Below are positions 21,093-31,080 of a stretch of 64,000 bases of DNA, piece by piece. Source of the DNA: Mycosarcoma maydis (Eukaryota; Basidiomycota; Ustilaginomycetes; Ustilaginales). The stretch spans positions 372,001 to 436,000 of the forward strand of contig NC_026490.1 in the NCBI RefSeq assembly GCF_000328475.2, written 5' to 3'. Each line of letters starts with the position of its first letter. Position 1 is the stretch's first letter. Position numbers and translations under genes: made by a program. Under the pieces are notes generated by a model. The model saw only the letters and a program-made list of their open reading frames with translations, ran no database searches and was not told the DNA's origin.

Positions 21093-22375
21093 TCATCGAT
21101 CACGAATGTTAATAATGTAAATTAAATACTCAATTCTTCGATTTATATAAACTTTAATTGTGTTGACAAGGAAATTTACAAAGCGCATATATTCATGATT
21201 TTTCCTGGTTTGTGTATGGGAGCTCACCGTACTATCACAAATGAGCTGATCTCTATACATTCACGATTCGTGATTCGTGATTAGCACCTCATACATCTGA
21301 CCAGCCGTGACCATAACTGATCAGATGTGCAAATTCCTTTCTTTCCGCCTATTGCAATCGTGAGTGATAAAACCTGAAACGTGAAAGAGAACAGATTCAC
21401 GCATCTGGCCAGTTGTGGCCACAGCTAGTCGTGAGTCAGTTGTATGAGGAGCCGACGTATTGGGAGAAGCTCATGTAGGATACATGTACATCGATACAGA
21501 TAGAAACACACACCCACAGGGAGTCACGAGTCATGATTCACGATTCGTGATTCCCAACCCTGATTCACGATTCGTGACTCTGTAGATAGTCCCTTGTCGA
21601 AAACCCACACTTCATGACTGTCCAAAACACATTCGTGATTTGTGATTGTCCAAATTGTAAATCATGAATCGTGAATCACAACGAACTTCTAGTAGGGTGC
21701 TCCACGAGGTGGTCCAACAATCATGAATCATGAATCATGACTCGTGAGTCATGTGTAATTGGGCATCAAGAATTCTGAATCGTTAATCTAGGCAATAAAT
21801 CACGAATTACGAATATATGCATGATGGTCAAAGAATTCCTGTTTCGAAGAGGCGCGTTAAATAGTGTTTGTGAAATTTAATCGTTCAAACGTGAATCGGA
21901 GATATTCATCCTTGAAGCCACCAAACGACATACTCACGACTCATGACTGTTCGTTCGAGCCAAATGCCAGATCATTCACGATTCATGATCGAGATGTGAA
22001 AAATAAAACAGGAGAAGAGCAAAAAAGGACATTGTGAGAGTCCCGTGAGTACTGACCAGTCTCCTGTTCGTGATTCTTCGCAAGTAGCATCGTCTTCACA
22101 ACATGTAGGACAAAACAGTCATGAGTAACGGGTGATGACTTGCGCACAGGTATCTGCAGTCATGAGTCCAGGCTAAAGCAACCTATGATTTTGTTTAAGC
22201 ATACAAAAAGTTTGTAAACATATGCCTGATTCGTGATTCTTGATTTACATTCACGGATCGTGAATCGTGATTGCTAGGCTACAAATCACGGTCACGAATA
22301 CATACATTCATGATTATTTTGCTCCAATGTTCACATAGCGCTTGCTAAAGATTCACAATTCTCCATTGCAATAAT
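21093..22375. repeat. Heptamer-dense intergenic region with a decayed forward LTR
   Basis: No gene seen. AT-rich and packed with ANTCRTG words and complements, for example near 21260-21285, 21525-21580, the run AATCATGAATCATGACTCGTG near 21720-21750, and 22230-22270. Embedded is an LTR remnant at about 21370-21645 in plus orientation, recognisable by CATCTGGCCAGTTGTGGCC, GGAGAAGCTCATGTAGGATA and TAGTCCCTTGTC. It contains two private 7-bp insertions (21380-21386, 21431-21437) and a cluster of about 60 bp of heptamers at about 21519-21577 where intact LTRs have none. Confidence 0.75.
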
Positions 22376-22491
22376 TCACGTCGTAAAAAAAGGAAAGAGT
22401 CGTCCTAGGAACCACCCCGGCAGCCACCCAAGGTGGGTCAGAGGTGGCTTCTCACAGCAATCACCCCTCGCAGGTGGCTCCGAGGACGTCC
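22376..22491 (+). repeat. Repeat X, copy 2, unsplit
   Basis: TCACGTCGTAAAAAAAGG ... CCTAGGAACCACCCCGGC ... GGTGGCTTCTCACAGC ... GGCTCCGAGGACGTCC. Aligns across the join of the two halves of copy 1. It is cut on the right by solo LTR 2. Confidence 0.7.
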
Positions 22492-22492
22492 A

Positions 22493-23101
22493 TATTGAGA
22501 TTTCGGTGAATCTTTACCGGGCGCTAGATGATCGAAGTCTCCCTTTCCTTAGAGAGGCGAGTTGGGACTGAGTAGTGAGTAGTGGTCGAGAATGGTTTGG
22601 AATGTATTTGGATAGTGTGTATTGGAGAGCTTGTTTTTGGACAAGGGACTAACTACAAAGTGTTAGCGTTCCCTCTGTATTTATATGTACATGAGCTGAC
22701 TCACTGACTGGAGTATCCTACATGAGCTTCTCCATATACGTCGGCTCCTCATACAACTGACTAGCCGTGGTCACAAGTGACCAGATGCATGAGCCGGTTC
22801 TCTTTCTCTTTCAGGTTCTACCACTTGGTGCGAGTCTGTAGCCAACAGCATATTCCCACAGTCGTTCAGCGACTTGTGTGAATCTACTCTGGGCTTCACG
22901 CTACCAGCGCAATGTTATGAAGCGGGGAAACTCTGGTGTTCTGAGACACCTACTCGTACCCGTCCAGTGACTGAGAGAGTTGCGGATATTCCGCGAGCTT
23001 CCTCGTTCCCGTCCGGTCATTCGTGTGTACCGTTTGGATGACTGCAAGGGTTGCTTGGTTGTGGGCCATCAGACTTAACGCCAATCGCAGAAATTCTAAC
23101 A
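22493..23101 (-). repeat. Solo LTR 2, reverse orientation, no TSD
   Basis: Aligns along its length with solo LTR 1 and the young LTRs; ends at TTCTAACA (23094-23101). Lacks the 77-bp GC-rich array and, like solo LTR 1, has the extra segment near 22970-23010. The flanks (GTCCA left, TTTTC right) do not match, so the copy has probably been truncated or rearranged at one edge. It abuts Repeat X on the left and the LINE remnant on the right. Carries a private 8-bp insertion at 22702-22709. Confidence 0.82.
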
Positions 23102-25050
23102 TTTTCCGAATGGGGTTGAAGCACCGGTGCCGGAGGGAAGCAGCCATCAGTTGTTGGCGAAAGGAACGCAACGGCAAGCACCGCTTCATTCTCGGCCGCT
23201 CTATGAGCCACTGAGCCATGCATGATGGCCATGGTGCAGAGGTGCGATCTTACGAGCGGCTGCTTTTGTTGCTGCCGAGGAAGGCGAGCTGCCACAGAGA
23301 TTGAGGATCGGTGATTGTGGCAAAGTTGGTGCGGAAATGCGACCTTTTCGCCGTTCCGAGTGCTTTTCTATACGTTCTTTGCTTCTCCTTCCAAGCGTCA
23401 AAGGAGTCACGAGTACTGGCTGGCTGGAGTGTACACCGTGCTCGACTCGAATCGGCTCTGAGCACACGTAGATGGTCGTTAATTCAAGACTGAGTGGAAT
23501 GTCCCTTATGGCAGGGCTTCGCCGTAATCAAAGCCTTCTTGGATTGTCGCTGTCAGTTCTTGTGCGAAATGTCTGGTTGCTCTTCGGTAGTTTGGTCGTT
23601 TGGCCCGGGAGGTTCGCTGAGAGTTCGAGCCATGCCACCATTACAGCCCAGAAAAGGCCTTCTCGTACTTGAAGCGAAAGAGCTTGGAGGGGACAGAGGT
23701 GAGGGGAGAAGCCCGTTGGAGCTGTGTTGCAACAGCGCAGTGGTTGGAGCCTTGATCGTTGTCGAAGCGCTTGATGGTGATGATGGAGTCGGCCATTAGC
23801 GTGCTAGCAAATGTCAGGTCGAACGTGGCGCACCTGCCAGAGGCGCAAAGAAAAGTGCCGAGGGTGATGGGGGTGACAAGTTCCAGACCATGTTGTGAAA
23901 GAGTTGAGAGGAAGATGTTTGCATGAGCCGACACCAGGTCAGCGTCTATTCCTCATAGTAGATGCTGTAAATTGAAATCGCCACAGAGAAGGACGTTGAG
24001 TGGGAGTTCAGTCACGAGTGCTGAAAGTTCTGGGTGAATTGTAGACGAATATGATCCAAGGGGTTCAGGACCTCTAAGGGTGAGCTGAACAGCAATCACG
24101 TCTGGTTGATCGAGGGATATTCTGGGAAGTGAGCTGGATACCGTGTGAAATAGTCCGAGCTGTATTCGAGGGGTCATTGTGAAGCGTCCAACAAGTGTGC
24201 GAGACAGTGTTTGGAAGGGCTGTCAACGGCTCATGTATATGTATACAAATCGCATCTAATGCGTGGGAGGACGGGTTGGCGAGGATGCTGTGCACCACTT
24301 CAAGTGACCGATTGGCATTCACATTGTACTGCAGCAGAACTTTCATAATTTCCGATGCACTACGTGGTTGCAGCGTGAGTGGAACTGTGAGAGTTTCGTT
24401 CGGTGGGGTGCGCAACAGTCGTCAAATGCACTGTGGACTTCGCTGCAGTTTGAGCAGGTCAGGGATTGGTGTATGCAGGGCACTCCTGCACTTTCACGAG
24501 TGAGACGGCATTGGAGGCACTGCTTGTGGTACGAAGTGCGGTGTGCCTGAGCGCAGAGGCCACAGGTGGGAGAGTCTCGGCAGTGAGGGGAATATGGCCG
24601 ACACAGCAACAGTTGTCGCACTGCTGGGGGCGGTGTATATGCGCTGGGAAGTCCTCAAACAGGAGCTTCCTTAGGTTAAAGTTCAGAGTCGTACGTCGAA
24701 GAAGCTCTTTCTTGATCTTCCTGGACTCGATCTGGACAATCAAACTCGTGTCGCGGCGTGAGGCGAGCTGTGAAGGGCTGAGCAGTCATCTCGTGTCGAC
24801 AAGGTTGATCTTGTTGCACTCTACGAGGGTGTGTGCGACCTCTTGAGCGTGGGTGGTGGCAGACTCTTGGTTTGCGGGTTTGAGAACTCCGTGGACAACG
24901 ATGGACAGGTTGGTCATTGGGACCGGACGCTTCAGCTTGGGATCTTTGGTTGCTCTGGGGAAAGCAGTTTCGATTTATGCGTGGTTCGCAAGCCTGAGCG
25001 AATCAGCATCGTCGCTGGACCTCACGACGGCTTCCATGTCTTTGCATAGA
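23102..25050 (-). mobile_element. Degraded Tad-like LINE: ORF1 zinc knuckles and ORF2 endonuclease, RT missing
   Basis: Read on the minus strand from about 25050 down. ORF1 remnant has AHTLVECNKINLVDTR (about 24840-24790) and CCHC knuckles (QCDNC...GH at about 24630, then SPTCGLCAQAHRTSYH and LTCSNCSEVHSAFDDCC at 24570-24400), spread over two frames. ORF2 starts MKVLLQYNVNANRSLEVVHS (about 24345), followed by endonuclease pieces ending LCGDFNLQHLL (about 23960) and SGRCATFDLTFAS (about 23850). APE-type endonuclease after a triple-knuckle ORF1 is typical of fungal Tad-clade elements. The sequence stops at solo LTR 2 and no reverse transcriptase is visible. Many stops and shifts: an old, dead copy. 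Confidence 0.72.
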
Positions 25051-25514
25051 TATACTGTGATCGTAACTGTTTCGTGCATCATCCCTCAAACCACAAACTT
25101 GGGTGAAGTGAGGCATACTCGTGACTCACTTGACTTGCGAAGGCGCGAACACAAGCAGAAACGGAAAGCTGGTCTGAACACTTTTAACTTAAGTTATCAA
25201 TCTTCGCGGTTCACGATTCACGACCTAGATCGTCTCACTACTGTGAATCTGCGTGCCGCTTCCTGGATCTTTCCACGGACCGATGACACTCACGACTGCC
25301 TGAAAATGACTATCTACCAGAAGGTCATGAGTCATTACTCTACCGCCATAAGAAGTTGGATGAAGCAGTCAGCCAGCCATGTCCAGACAGGTGTCGCCCG
25401 TGCCTTCCAAAAAGACGTGGCAACTGGATTCAGGGAAAGATGCACGCTTGAACGCCGTGTTTCTTATCAAAGCGAAAGAGAAATACACGAGGTAAATGGC
25501 GGGACCGGACTCTT
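25051..25514. other. Intergenic, no gene seen
   Basis: Between the LINE remnant and the HSE1 stop codon. A few heptamer-type words (CTCGTGACTCACTTG near 25118, GGTTCACGATTCACGACC near 25208) and no supported coding sequence. Presumably contains the HSE1 3' UTR. Confidence 0.5.
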
Positions 25515-27369
25515 CTAGTGGCCAGTAGGATGAGAAGCGTAACTGCTGGACCCACCAATGTTCATGTTGCCCATCTGCTGGTTGAGGACCGATGCGTCTG
25601 GTTGAGAGGGATACGCTCCACTGTAGCCGCTGCGGGATGTGTGAGCTTGCGATTGGAAGTGCTGCTGCTGAAAGGCTTCGCTCTCAGCCCTGGCTCTTTC
25701 GAACAACCTTCGCTTCTCGTCATCATGAGGGGCGGAACTGTACTGCTGCTCGTGTGGCTGCTGCTGATGAGCCATGGTGATCTGCTGAGGTGGCTGCGGA
25801 CCAGAGGGGAGGCGACTGCCTTGAACATAGCTAGGATCGGCGGGTTCAGCACCTGCGGATTGAGCATAGCCATGTCGTTGCTCTGGGTTAAAGGGATACT
25901 GAATCTGATCGTGCGCGCTGGAAGCGGACTGTGCTTGTTGGACAGAGTAGGCATGGGCGGTGGGGTAGGAAGGATGCTGCGCGTAATCGGCCGATGATGC
26001 TGAGAAGTGCTGCTGGAGCTCAGGACGAGGACGAAGATAGTCCTGACTGGAATGGCCGCCAGGGTTGTAACGAGAAAGACTTTGCTCCATCATCTCGTCG
26101 AACGATCCGCGTGCATGGACAAACTTGTCGTTCATGGCCTTGAGCTCGGTGATTTTGTTGCTGTATCGATCGATGAGTTTGACAATCTTTGGCCGCATGG
26201 CTAGAGACTTTTGATAAAGCTCTTGCAATTCGTCGTCATCGGCAAGGTTGTCGCGCGCAGGATCGAGGCTTCGAAGCTTGCTGAGCAGCCTGTCAATGTC
26301 GGCGGCCTGCGAAAAAATGCGCGCTTCCATCTGTGCTTCCCTCTGCAGCTCATCGGGCGTCGGGTCGGGTAATACCTCGACGTAGTTTACCGGGAAAATG
26401 CCAGCCTCGCCCCTCACTTCACCTCGCCACCAGTGTTCGTAGACGCTGTCAAGCACTCGAATGACCTCTCCGCGAGAAAAGGCCAACTCGCCTGGCTCTG
26501 TAGGAGAAAAGTCGTACAGCGCTCGAACTCGGGAAGCAACAGCAGGTGGTGTAGCTGCCGACAGGGGTTGCGCATGTGCAGAGGAACTGGTTCCGTTTGT
26601 GTGATTGGCGTCGTGCTGTTGCTGCTGTTGCTGCTGCGCAGGAGCGAGGCTCTGTGAAGTTGGCTGGTACGCAGAAGAGCTGGAGGAAGCAGCAGCTGGA
26701 GCAGAAGAGCCAGAAGTTTCAGCCTGCTCGGTGTTGTAGCTGGGCCAGGCGTTGCGTCCGCCTTGATCCTGGATGGAAAGCTCGAGAGCGCGCCTGAGCT
26801 CTTCGTCCTCGGCTCGCAGCTGCTCAGAAGTGGGTTCGCGGGGTGGTTCGGCTGGGGTTTCGTCTTCGGCAACAGCATCTTGTGACTTGAGCGATTCATA
26901 CGTCTCCTTCATGAGACCCAAGCTTTGATCGTCGAATTCTCCGGCCCATTCCTTGACTAGCGCCGAGCAACGCTTCTTGACCGTGGAATGCGTGTTGCGG
27001 TCCAAACAGATCCTAGCGAGGGTCTGGGTGAAGGACCTACTGGCGATCTCCTGATGAGCGGCGAGACCGCAGTTCTTGGCAACAGCATCGGCGAGGGTAA
27101 GGGCGTAAAGCTGGACGTTGGCATTGCGATGTACGAGTCGCTTCTGAATGGCTGCAATGCAGTTGCGTGCACTGGTATGATGAAGGCAAGAATCACGAGT
27201 CAGATATATGTCACTGTTCGCTGAGATGATATGATGAAACTCACGCCGTATCTCCGCCGGAGGAGACTTTGTCGCAAACCTCGAGATTGAGTTCCCAATT
27301 TTCCGAAGTGAGCTCGTCAGAGGTAGCCTTAAGCACAATGTCTTCGAAAGGGTTCTTGGCGGTAAACAT
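25515..27369 (-). CDS. HSE1: Hse1/STAM-type ESCRT-0 subunit (VHS-UIM-SH3)
   Basis: Class E vacuolar sorting protein that, with Vps27, forms ESCRT-0 on endosomes and sorts ubiquitinated cargo. Two exons: 27245-27369 (MFTAKNPFEDIVLKATS...) and 25515-27171, with a 73-bp GT-AG intron (27172-27244) that restores the VHS motif AARNCIAAIQKRL across the junction; product 593 residues. Domains: VHS about 5-150 (NANVQLYALTLADAVAKNCG), ubiquitin-interacting motif about 165-185 (EDEELRRALELSIQD), SH3 about 247-303 (ALYDFSPTEPGELAFSRGEV ... GIFPVNYVEVL), a GAT-like helical region to about 400, then a long Gln/Pro/Ser/Ala-rich tail. This domain order is diagnostic of Hse1. The short intron contains an ACTCGTGATTC heptamer word. 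The next gene is divergent, about 0.9 kb away. Confidence 0.93.
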
Positions 27370-28246
27370 GGTGAGTTTGCTGCTTCTCGACCGACGAGGG
27401 AGTTTTTCAACCTCACCAATCGGCTGATACAGGTGTTGAGGGGAAGGGTAGGTGATTCGTAGGTCGAGGTGCGGAGGATGCAAATATGAATTTGTCAAGC
27501 TCGACGACAGTCACGGGTAAGTTAACCAAGGTGATGGCTGGCCCGTGAGTCGTTTTGGCCCAAAGCGTGCAGACGGATGCTTGGCCTGGGTTCAGTTAGC
27601 TTAGCTGAGCTGCAACTGAGCTCAACATGCAGCTTGAGTGGCCGCATGGCACTGCCACGATATACGAGTAAATCATTCGTGATTCACGATTCACGATTCG
27701 ACTGCTTATCTCTGATTACGTGTTAACTGGCCAAATCACCAAACTCGAACCATCATCTGAGACCCGCTCTGACACTGACTTATCACTAGCCCACCGTGCA
27801 CCGGTGACCACGTGCACCACCTTCATCGCGAGGCATACATGCGCCTGCGACCGATGATGAACACCATAGGTTTCGACCAGTAGCCAGCCAAGGAGCACAG
27901 CTACGAGTTGGGTGGAACAGAAGTTGGACCTAACACGTAATCGTTAATGCTCGCGCTATCACGAGTCTATTTCACGTGACCCACAGCATAGGGGGTTTTA
28001 TTTTTATTTTTTATTATATATATCTAGGCGTGACGTTTGGATGTCAATCCGAGTCCCGTTAGTCGTGAGTGTCAGTCGCGAGTTGGCGAAGTGCCTTACA
28101 GCCCTGAATCTGCCAATTTGTGCAGGCTAGCGTGTTGAAACAATCACGAATCACGAGTCGCGAATCAACACGAACAAATTCCCTTCCACATTCCATCAGG
28201 TTTGCATCGTCACACCCATACTGATTCTCAGCTCAGGTCCTTGTCC
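27370..28246. promoter_or_regulatory. Divergent promoter region HSE1 / cytochrome b5-like gene, with heptamer array
   Basis: No ORF I support. Contains the tandem heptamer run at 27674-27700 (ATTCGTGATTCACGATTCAC...), an AT-rich stretch at 27999-28024, and a second heptamer cluster at 28142-28166 (AATCACGAATCACGAGTCG), about 85 bp before the start of the plus-strand gene. Confidence 0.55.
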
Positions 28247-29078
28247 ATGATGGCGTCAGCATTAGCATTGGGAGAGCTGTCTAGCATCGACCTCGACACT
28301 ATTCGACTATCCACGAACATTGACGATGCGGGGCAAGACTCGGACGCCGAGTCTTTTGAGAGTGCCAATGATGGTCCAAGTATCACCGTCCAAGATGATG
28401 ACATGCCACCAGCATTTCCGAGCTTGAACAGTGCGCAGAGGCAGAGCTCAAAGTTAAAAAATGACACTAGCTCGCCACCTTCTTCGTCCAAAGCTGCTGC
28501 CTTACTAAAGTCTGTGGCGCCGCAAGTGTCATCTTCTAACACCTTGATGGCTCCGCCACTGGCTCCACGCAGCGGTGGGCTAGCCGCGCCGCTGTCAACA
28601 ACATCGCTGACAGCGCCTGCGGGCGTCGGAGGTGCTTCTGGCGCAAAAAGCTCGAGTGGAAAGAGCCGCAAAAAAGTGGCGCTCGCACCTGGTTGCAGTC
28701 CCCTAGATTGGGCTAGACTCAAGAAAAGCACAGATCTCCGAGGTGGCATCACTTCGCTGTTGAGGGTGACACCGTCGGAGCTGAGGAAGCACAACACGCC
28801 TGAGGACGCCTGGTCGGCCTTTTACGGAAAAGTATACAACATCACGCCTTATCTCCGCTTTCACCCAGGCGGCGAAGATGAGTTGATGCGTTGCGCGGGT
28901 CGCGACGGCACCAGATTGTTCGGTAAGTCTGGTTCATGTGGCGGTGGGACTCTGACGCCTGTACTCATCATTTTCAAACACTCTTTCCACTGTCAACTCA
29001 GTCCTTACGCATTCGTGGGTCAACATTGATGCGATGATCGATACTGCTATGGTTGGCCTCTTGACCAGTGAGTCGTGA
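28247..29078 (+). CDS. Cytochrome b5-like heme-binding protein (Irc21/NCB5OR N-terminal type)
   Basis: Exon 1 28247-28922, intron 28923-29001 (79 bp), exon 2 29002-29078; 250 residues. Residues 1-155 are low-complexity Ser/Ala/Pro-rich and acidic. The C-terminal part is a cytochrome b5 fold: DAWSAFYGKVYNITPYLRFH then PGGEDELMRCAGRDGTRLF, and, after the splice, VLTHSWVNIDAMIDTAMVGL. HPGG carries the first heme-ligand His, and the second His lies in THSWVN (usual family form HRWVN). This arrangement matches yeast Irc21 and the N-terminal b5 domain of human CYB5R4; no reductase domain follows. There is no membrane anchor, so a soluble protein. Starts at the first of two adjacent ATGs. Convergent with the next gene, 124 bp apart. 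Confidence 0.82.
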
Positions 29079-29202
29079 AGTTTCGCACGAGGCGGACGAA
29101 AAGTTCATGTCAACATAGATTACAGTACAATATATACCCCCATGGTCGTTACAAGATAGGAGCAGACCGATACGGTTCATGCAGTGCATAAAACAGAGAG
29201 AT

Positions 29203-31080
29203 TCAAGCAAAGCCGACGAGCCCAACGCCTTTCTGTCGCTTGATAGCGAAGAGCTGCTTGGAGATCATGCCGTAGGTGGCCTTCCTGGCCAAGTTCTGCC
29301 CATCTTCAAAGGCTTCTACGCGACTCGGTACGTCATTGCTGTCGTGTGATTGCGCATGCAGCCAGACCTGCATTCCCAAGGTAGACCACCATTCATGGCC
29401 GCGCACCTTGAGCTCGTCAATGTTCATGCGATGCGGCTCTGGGGATACGAGCATTTGGAAGATGACAAAGGCTGTCATGAGAACTTCGGGCGTAAGCTGA
29501 GCCGCGACGGCTGCTGATGTCTCGCTTGCAGCGCTGGACAAGGTGGACGAAGTCTGAACAGATCCGACCGAGTAGTCTCCGGCGGCGTTAGCTGCGTGGC
29601 CGCCGCTCATGAGCGACTTCAAGGCGTCAAGCGTGTCCAAGTAGTTGGCAGCCTCACGCTCTGGCACAATGGATCTGAGCGCATCTCCGAAGACCTCCCA
29701 GACCTTTTGGGTGACCCTTTCGAGCTCTTCGCTGCTCTGGTTGGCAGTGACAAGCAGGTGCGAAGGTTGGCGTTGTGGAGAAGGAGAAGCCATGGATGGC
29801 TGGACAGGCACGGGGTCGATGGCTGCAGATGTGTCTGCGACGTCTGCAAGCATTGGCTCGTGAGTCTCAAGCTCGTGAGGACGCTGAATGGTCAGATCAG
29901 CTGGATCATCCAGATAGTTCGAGATCGAGACATCAGCGAGCGGCTGAGCCACCGTAGCGTCAGATGGATCATGCTCATCGACTGCGTCCGGCGATTTCGG
30001 GGTGAGGACTTGCTGATGCACCTGCTCATGTGCTTGATCCTGCTTCTCTTCGGATTGTTGTGTTGTGTCGAGAGTCTTATCGCGAGAATTTGGCAGCTCT
30101 TGGTCAGCGGCGCTGTCCCCTCGATGGACCGACTGCTGAGCATCGTCATCTACCTCTTGCGCTCTCGCCAAAGAGGCGCGCGGGAAAGCACGTTGGGGAG
30201 TGTGCTCTCGAGGATGCATCCTACTAGCCTCTGCATCAGCCTGCGCCTTCTGTTGGCGGTCAAGCTCTTGTTTCTGCCATTCAGAGCGAGCTTGACGAAG
30301 CTCCTCGATCATTTCTTCAAGAGCGAGAATCTCGAGCTCCTCTTTATAAATGTTTTCGCGTACATAAGTAAGATGCGCTTGGAGTTGATCGCTGCCTGAA
30401 TGAGATGTTTGCGCGCGTGCATGGTGAATGTCACCAGAAGAGAGCTGGGATGTGCCCAAGGATTTGCCCTCAGCAGTGGCACGTAGTTGAGCTTCGCTTT
30501 GACGAATCTGTCTCTCGTGGTTCTTGATGGTTTCATTCAGGGACGCATGGGCCTTGAGGAGGCTCTTGATATGCTTGCGAGTCCTGGAGCCCTTTCCGCA
30601 AGTGTCGTTGAGGCGCTGAGCTGCGAGGAGCAGAACGCGCGGATCGACACTCTGTTCAGTCTGAGACTGAGATTGGAAGGACTGCTTGTTGGAGATGATT
30701 GCGTTGCGCAAAGGAGTGGGAGGAGCTACGTGGCGAGGTTCTGGCAGACGAGGAGCCAGCAGGAGGTCGGCTTCATTTGCATCTTCTGCAGTGTTCGTGC
30801 GATTCTTTGGGACATGAGCCGATCTGTGTGCACTTGGGCCAGCACGCGAGCTGGAAGCAGATCGTGGAGGAGGAGGGTACCAGAAGAGGTTGGCCTCTGT
30901 CTTCGGGTCGGCATCGCGGATGTATGTGTAGATCTCGAGACGCTCGCGGTTCAAGACGGCCGAGGTGAAGGGAGTAGCATGGGCACCCTTTCTGGCGCGT
31001 TTACGAGCATCCGCCTGACGCGAATTGATGGCGTTGAGCGTGTTGGTGAGCGACTGCAAGGCGTTGTCCATGACTAGCAT
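29203..31080 (-). CDS. Large coiled-coil protein, candidate DASH complex subunit Spc34
   Basis: Single-exon frame, 625 residues; ATGs at 31080 and 31071 both possible. The N-terminus (DNALQSLTNTLNAINS, then a segment FTSAVLNRERLEIYTYIRDA with DPKTEANLFWYP) resembles the start of Spc34 of the fungal DASH/Dam1 kinetochore ring, where a short N-terminal helix precedes the motif FxNAxL...DITxLIRD..xxExxLF. A central coiled coil follows (about residues 225-285, rich in E/L/R/Q), then a long acidic, Gln/Ser-rich stretch, then a conserved-looking C-terminal block (VLMTAFVIFQMLVSPEPHR ... GHEWWSTLGMQVWLHAQ). It is about twice the length of yeast Spc34. The family call rests on about 60 residues and is tentative; otherwise an uncharacterised coiled-coil protein. 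Confidence 0.5.
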   Translation of the reverse strand: MLVMDNALQSLTNTLNAINSRQADARKRARKGAHATPFTSAVLNRERLEIYTYIRDADPKTEANLFWYPPPPRSASSSRAGPSAHRSAHVPKNRTNTAEDANEADLLLAPRLPEPRHVAPPTPLRNAIISNKQSFQSQSQTEQSVDPRVLLLAAQRLNDTCGKGSRTRKHIKSLLKAHASLNETIKNHERQIRQSEAQLRATAEGKSLGTSQLSSGDIHHARAQTSHSGSDQLQAHLTYVRENIYKEELEILALEEMIEELRQARSEWQKQELDRQQKAQADAEASRMHPREHTPQRAFPRASLARAQEVDDDAQQSVHRGDSAADQELPNSRDKTLDTTQQSEEKQDQAHEQVHQQVLTPKSPDAVDEHDPSDATVAQPLADVSISNYLDDPADLTIQRPHELETHEPMLADVADTSAAIDPVPVQPSMASPSPQRQPSHLLVTANQSSEELERVTQKVWEVFGDALRSIVPEREAANYLDTLDALKSLMSGGHAANAAGDYSVGSVQTSSTLSSAASETSAAVAAQLTPEVLMTAFVIFQMLVSPEPHRMNIDELKVRGHEWWSTLGMQVWLHAQSHDSNDVPSRVEAFEDGQNLARKATYGMISKQLFAIKRQKGVGLVGFA

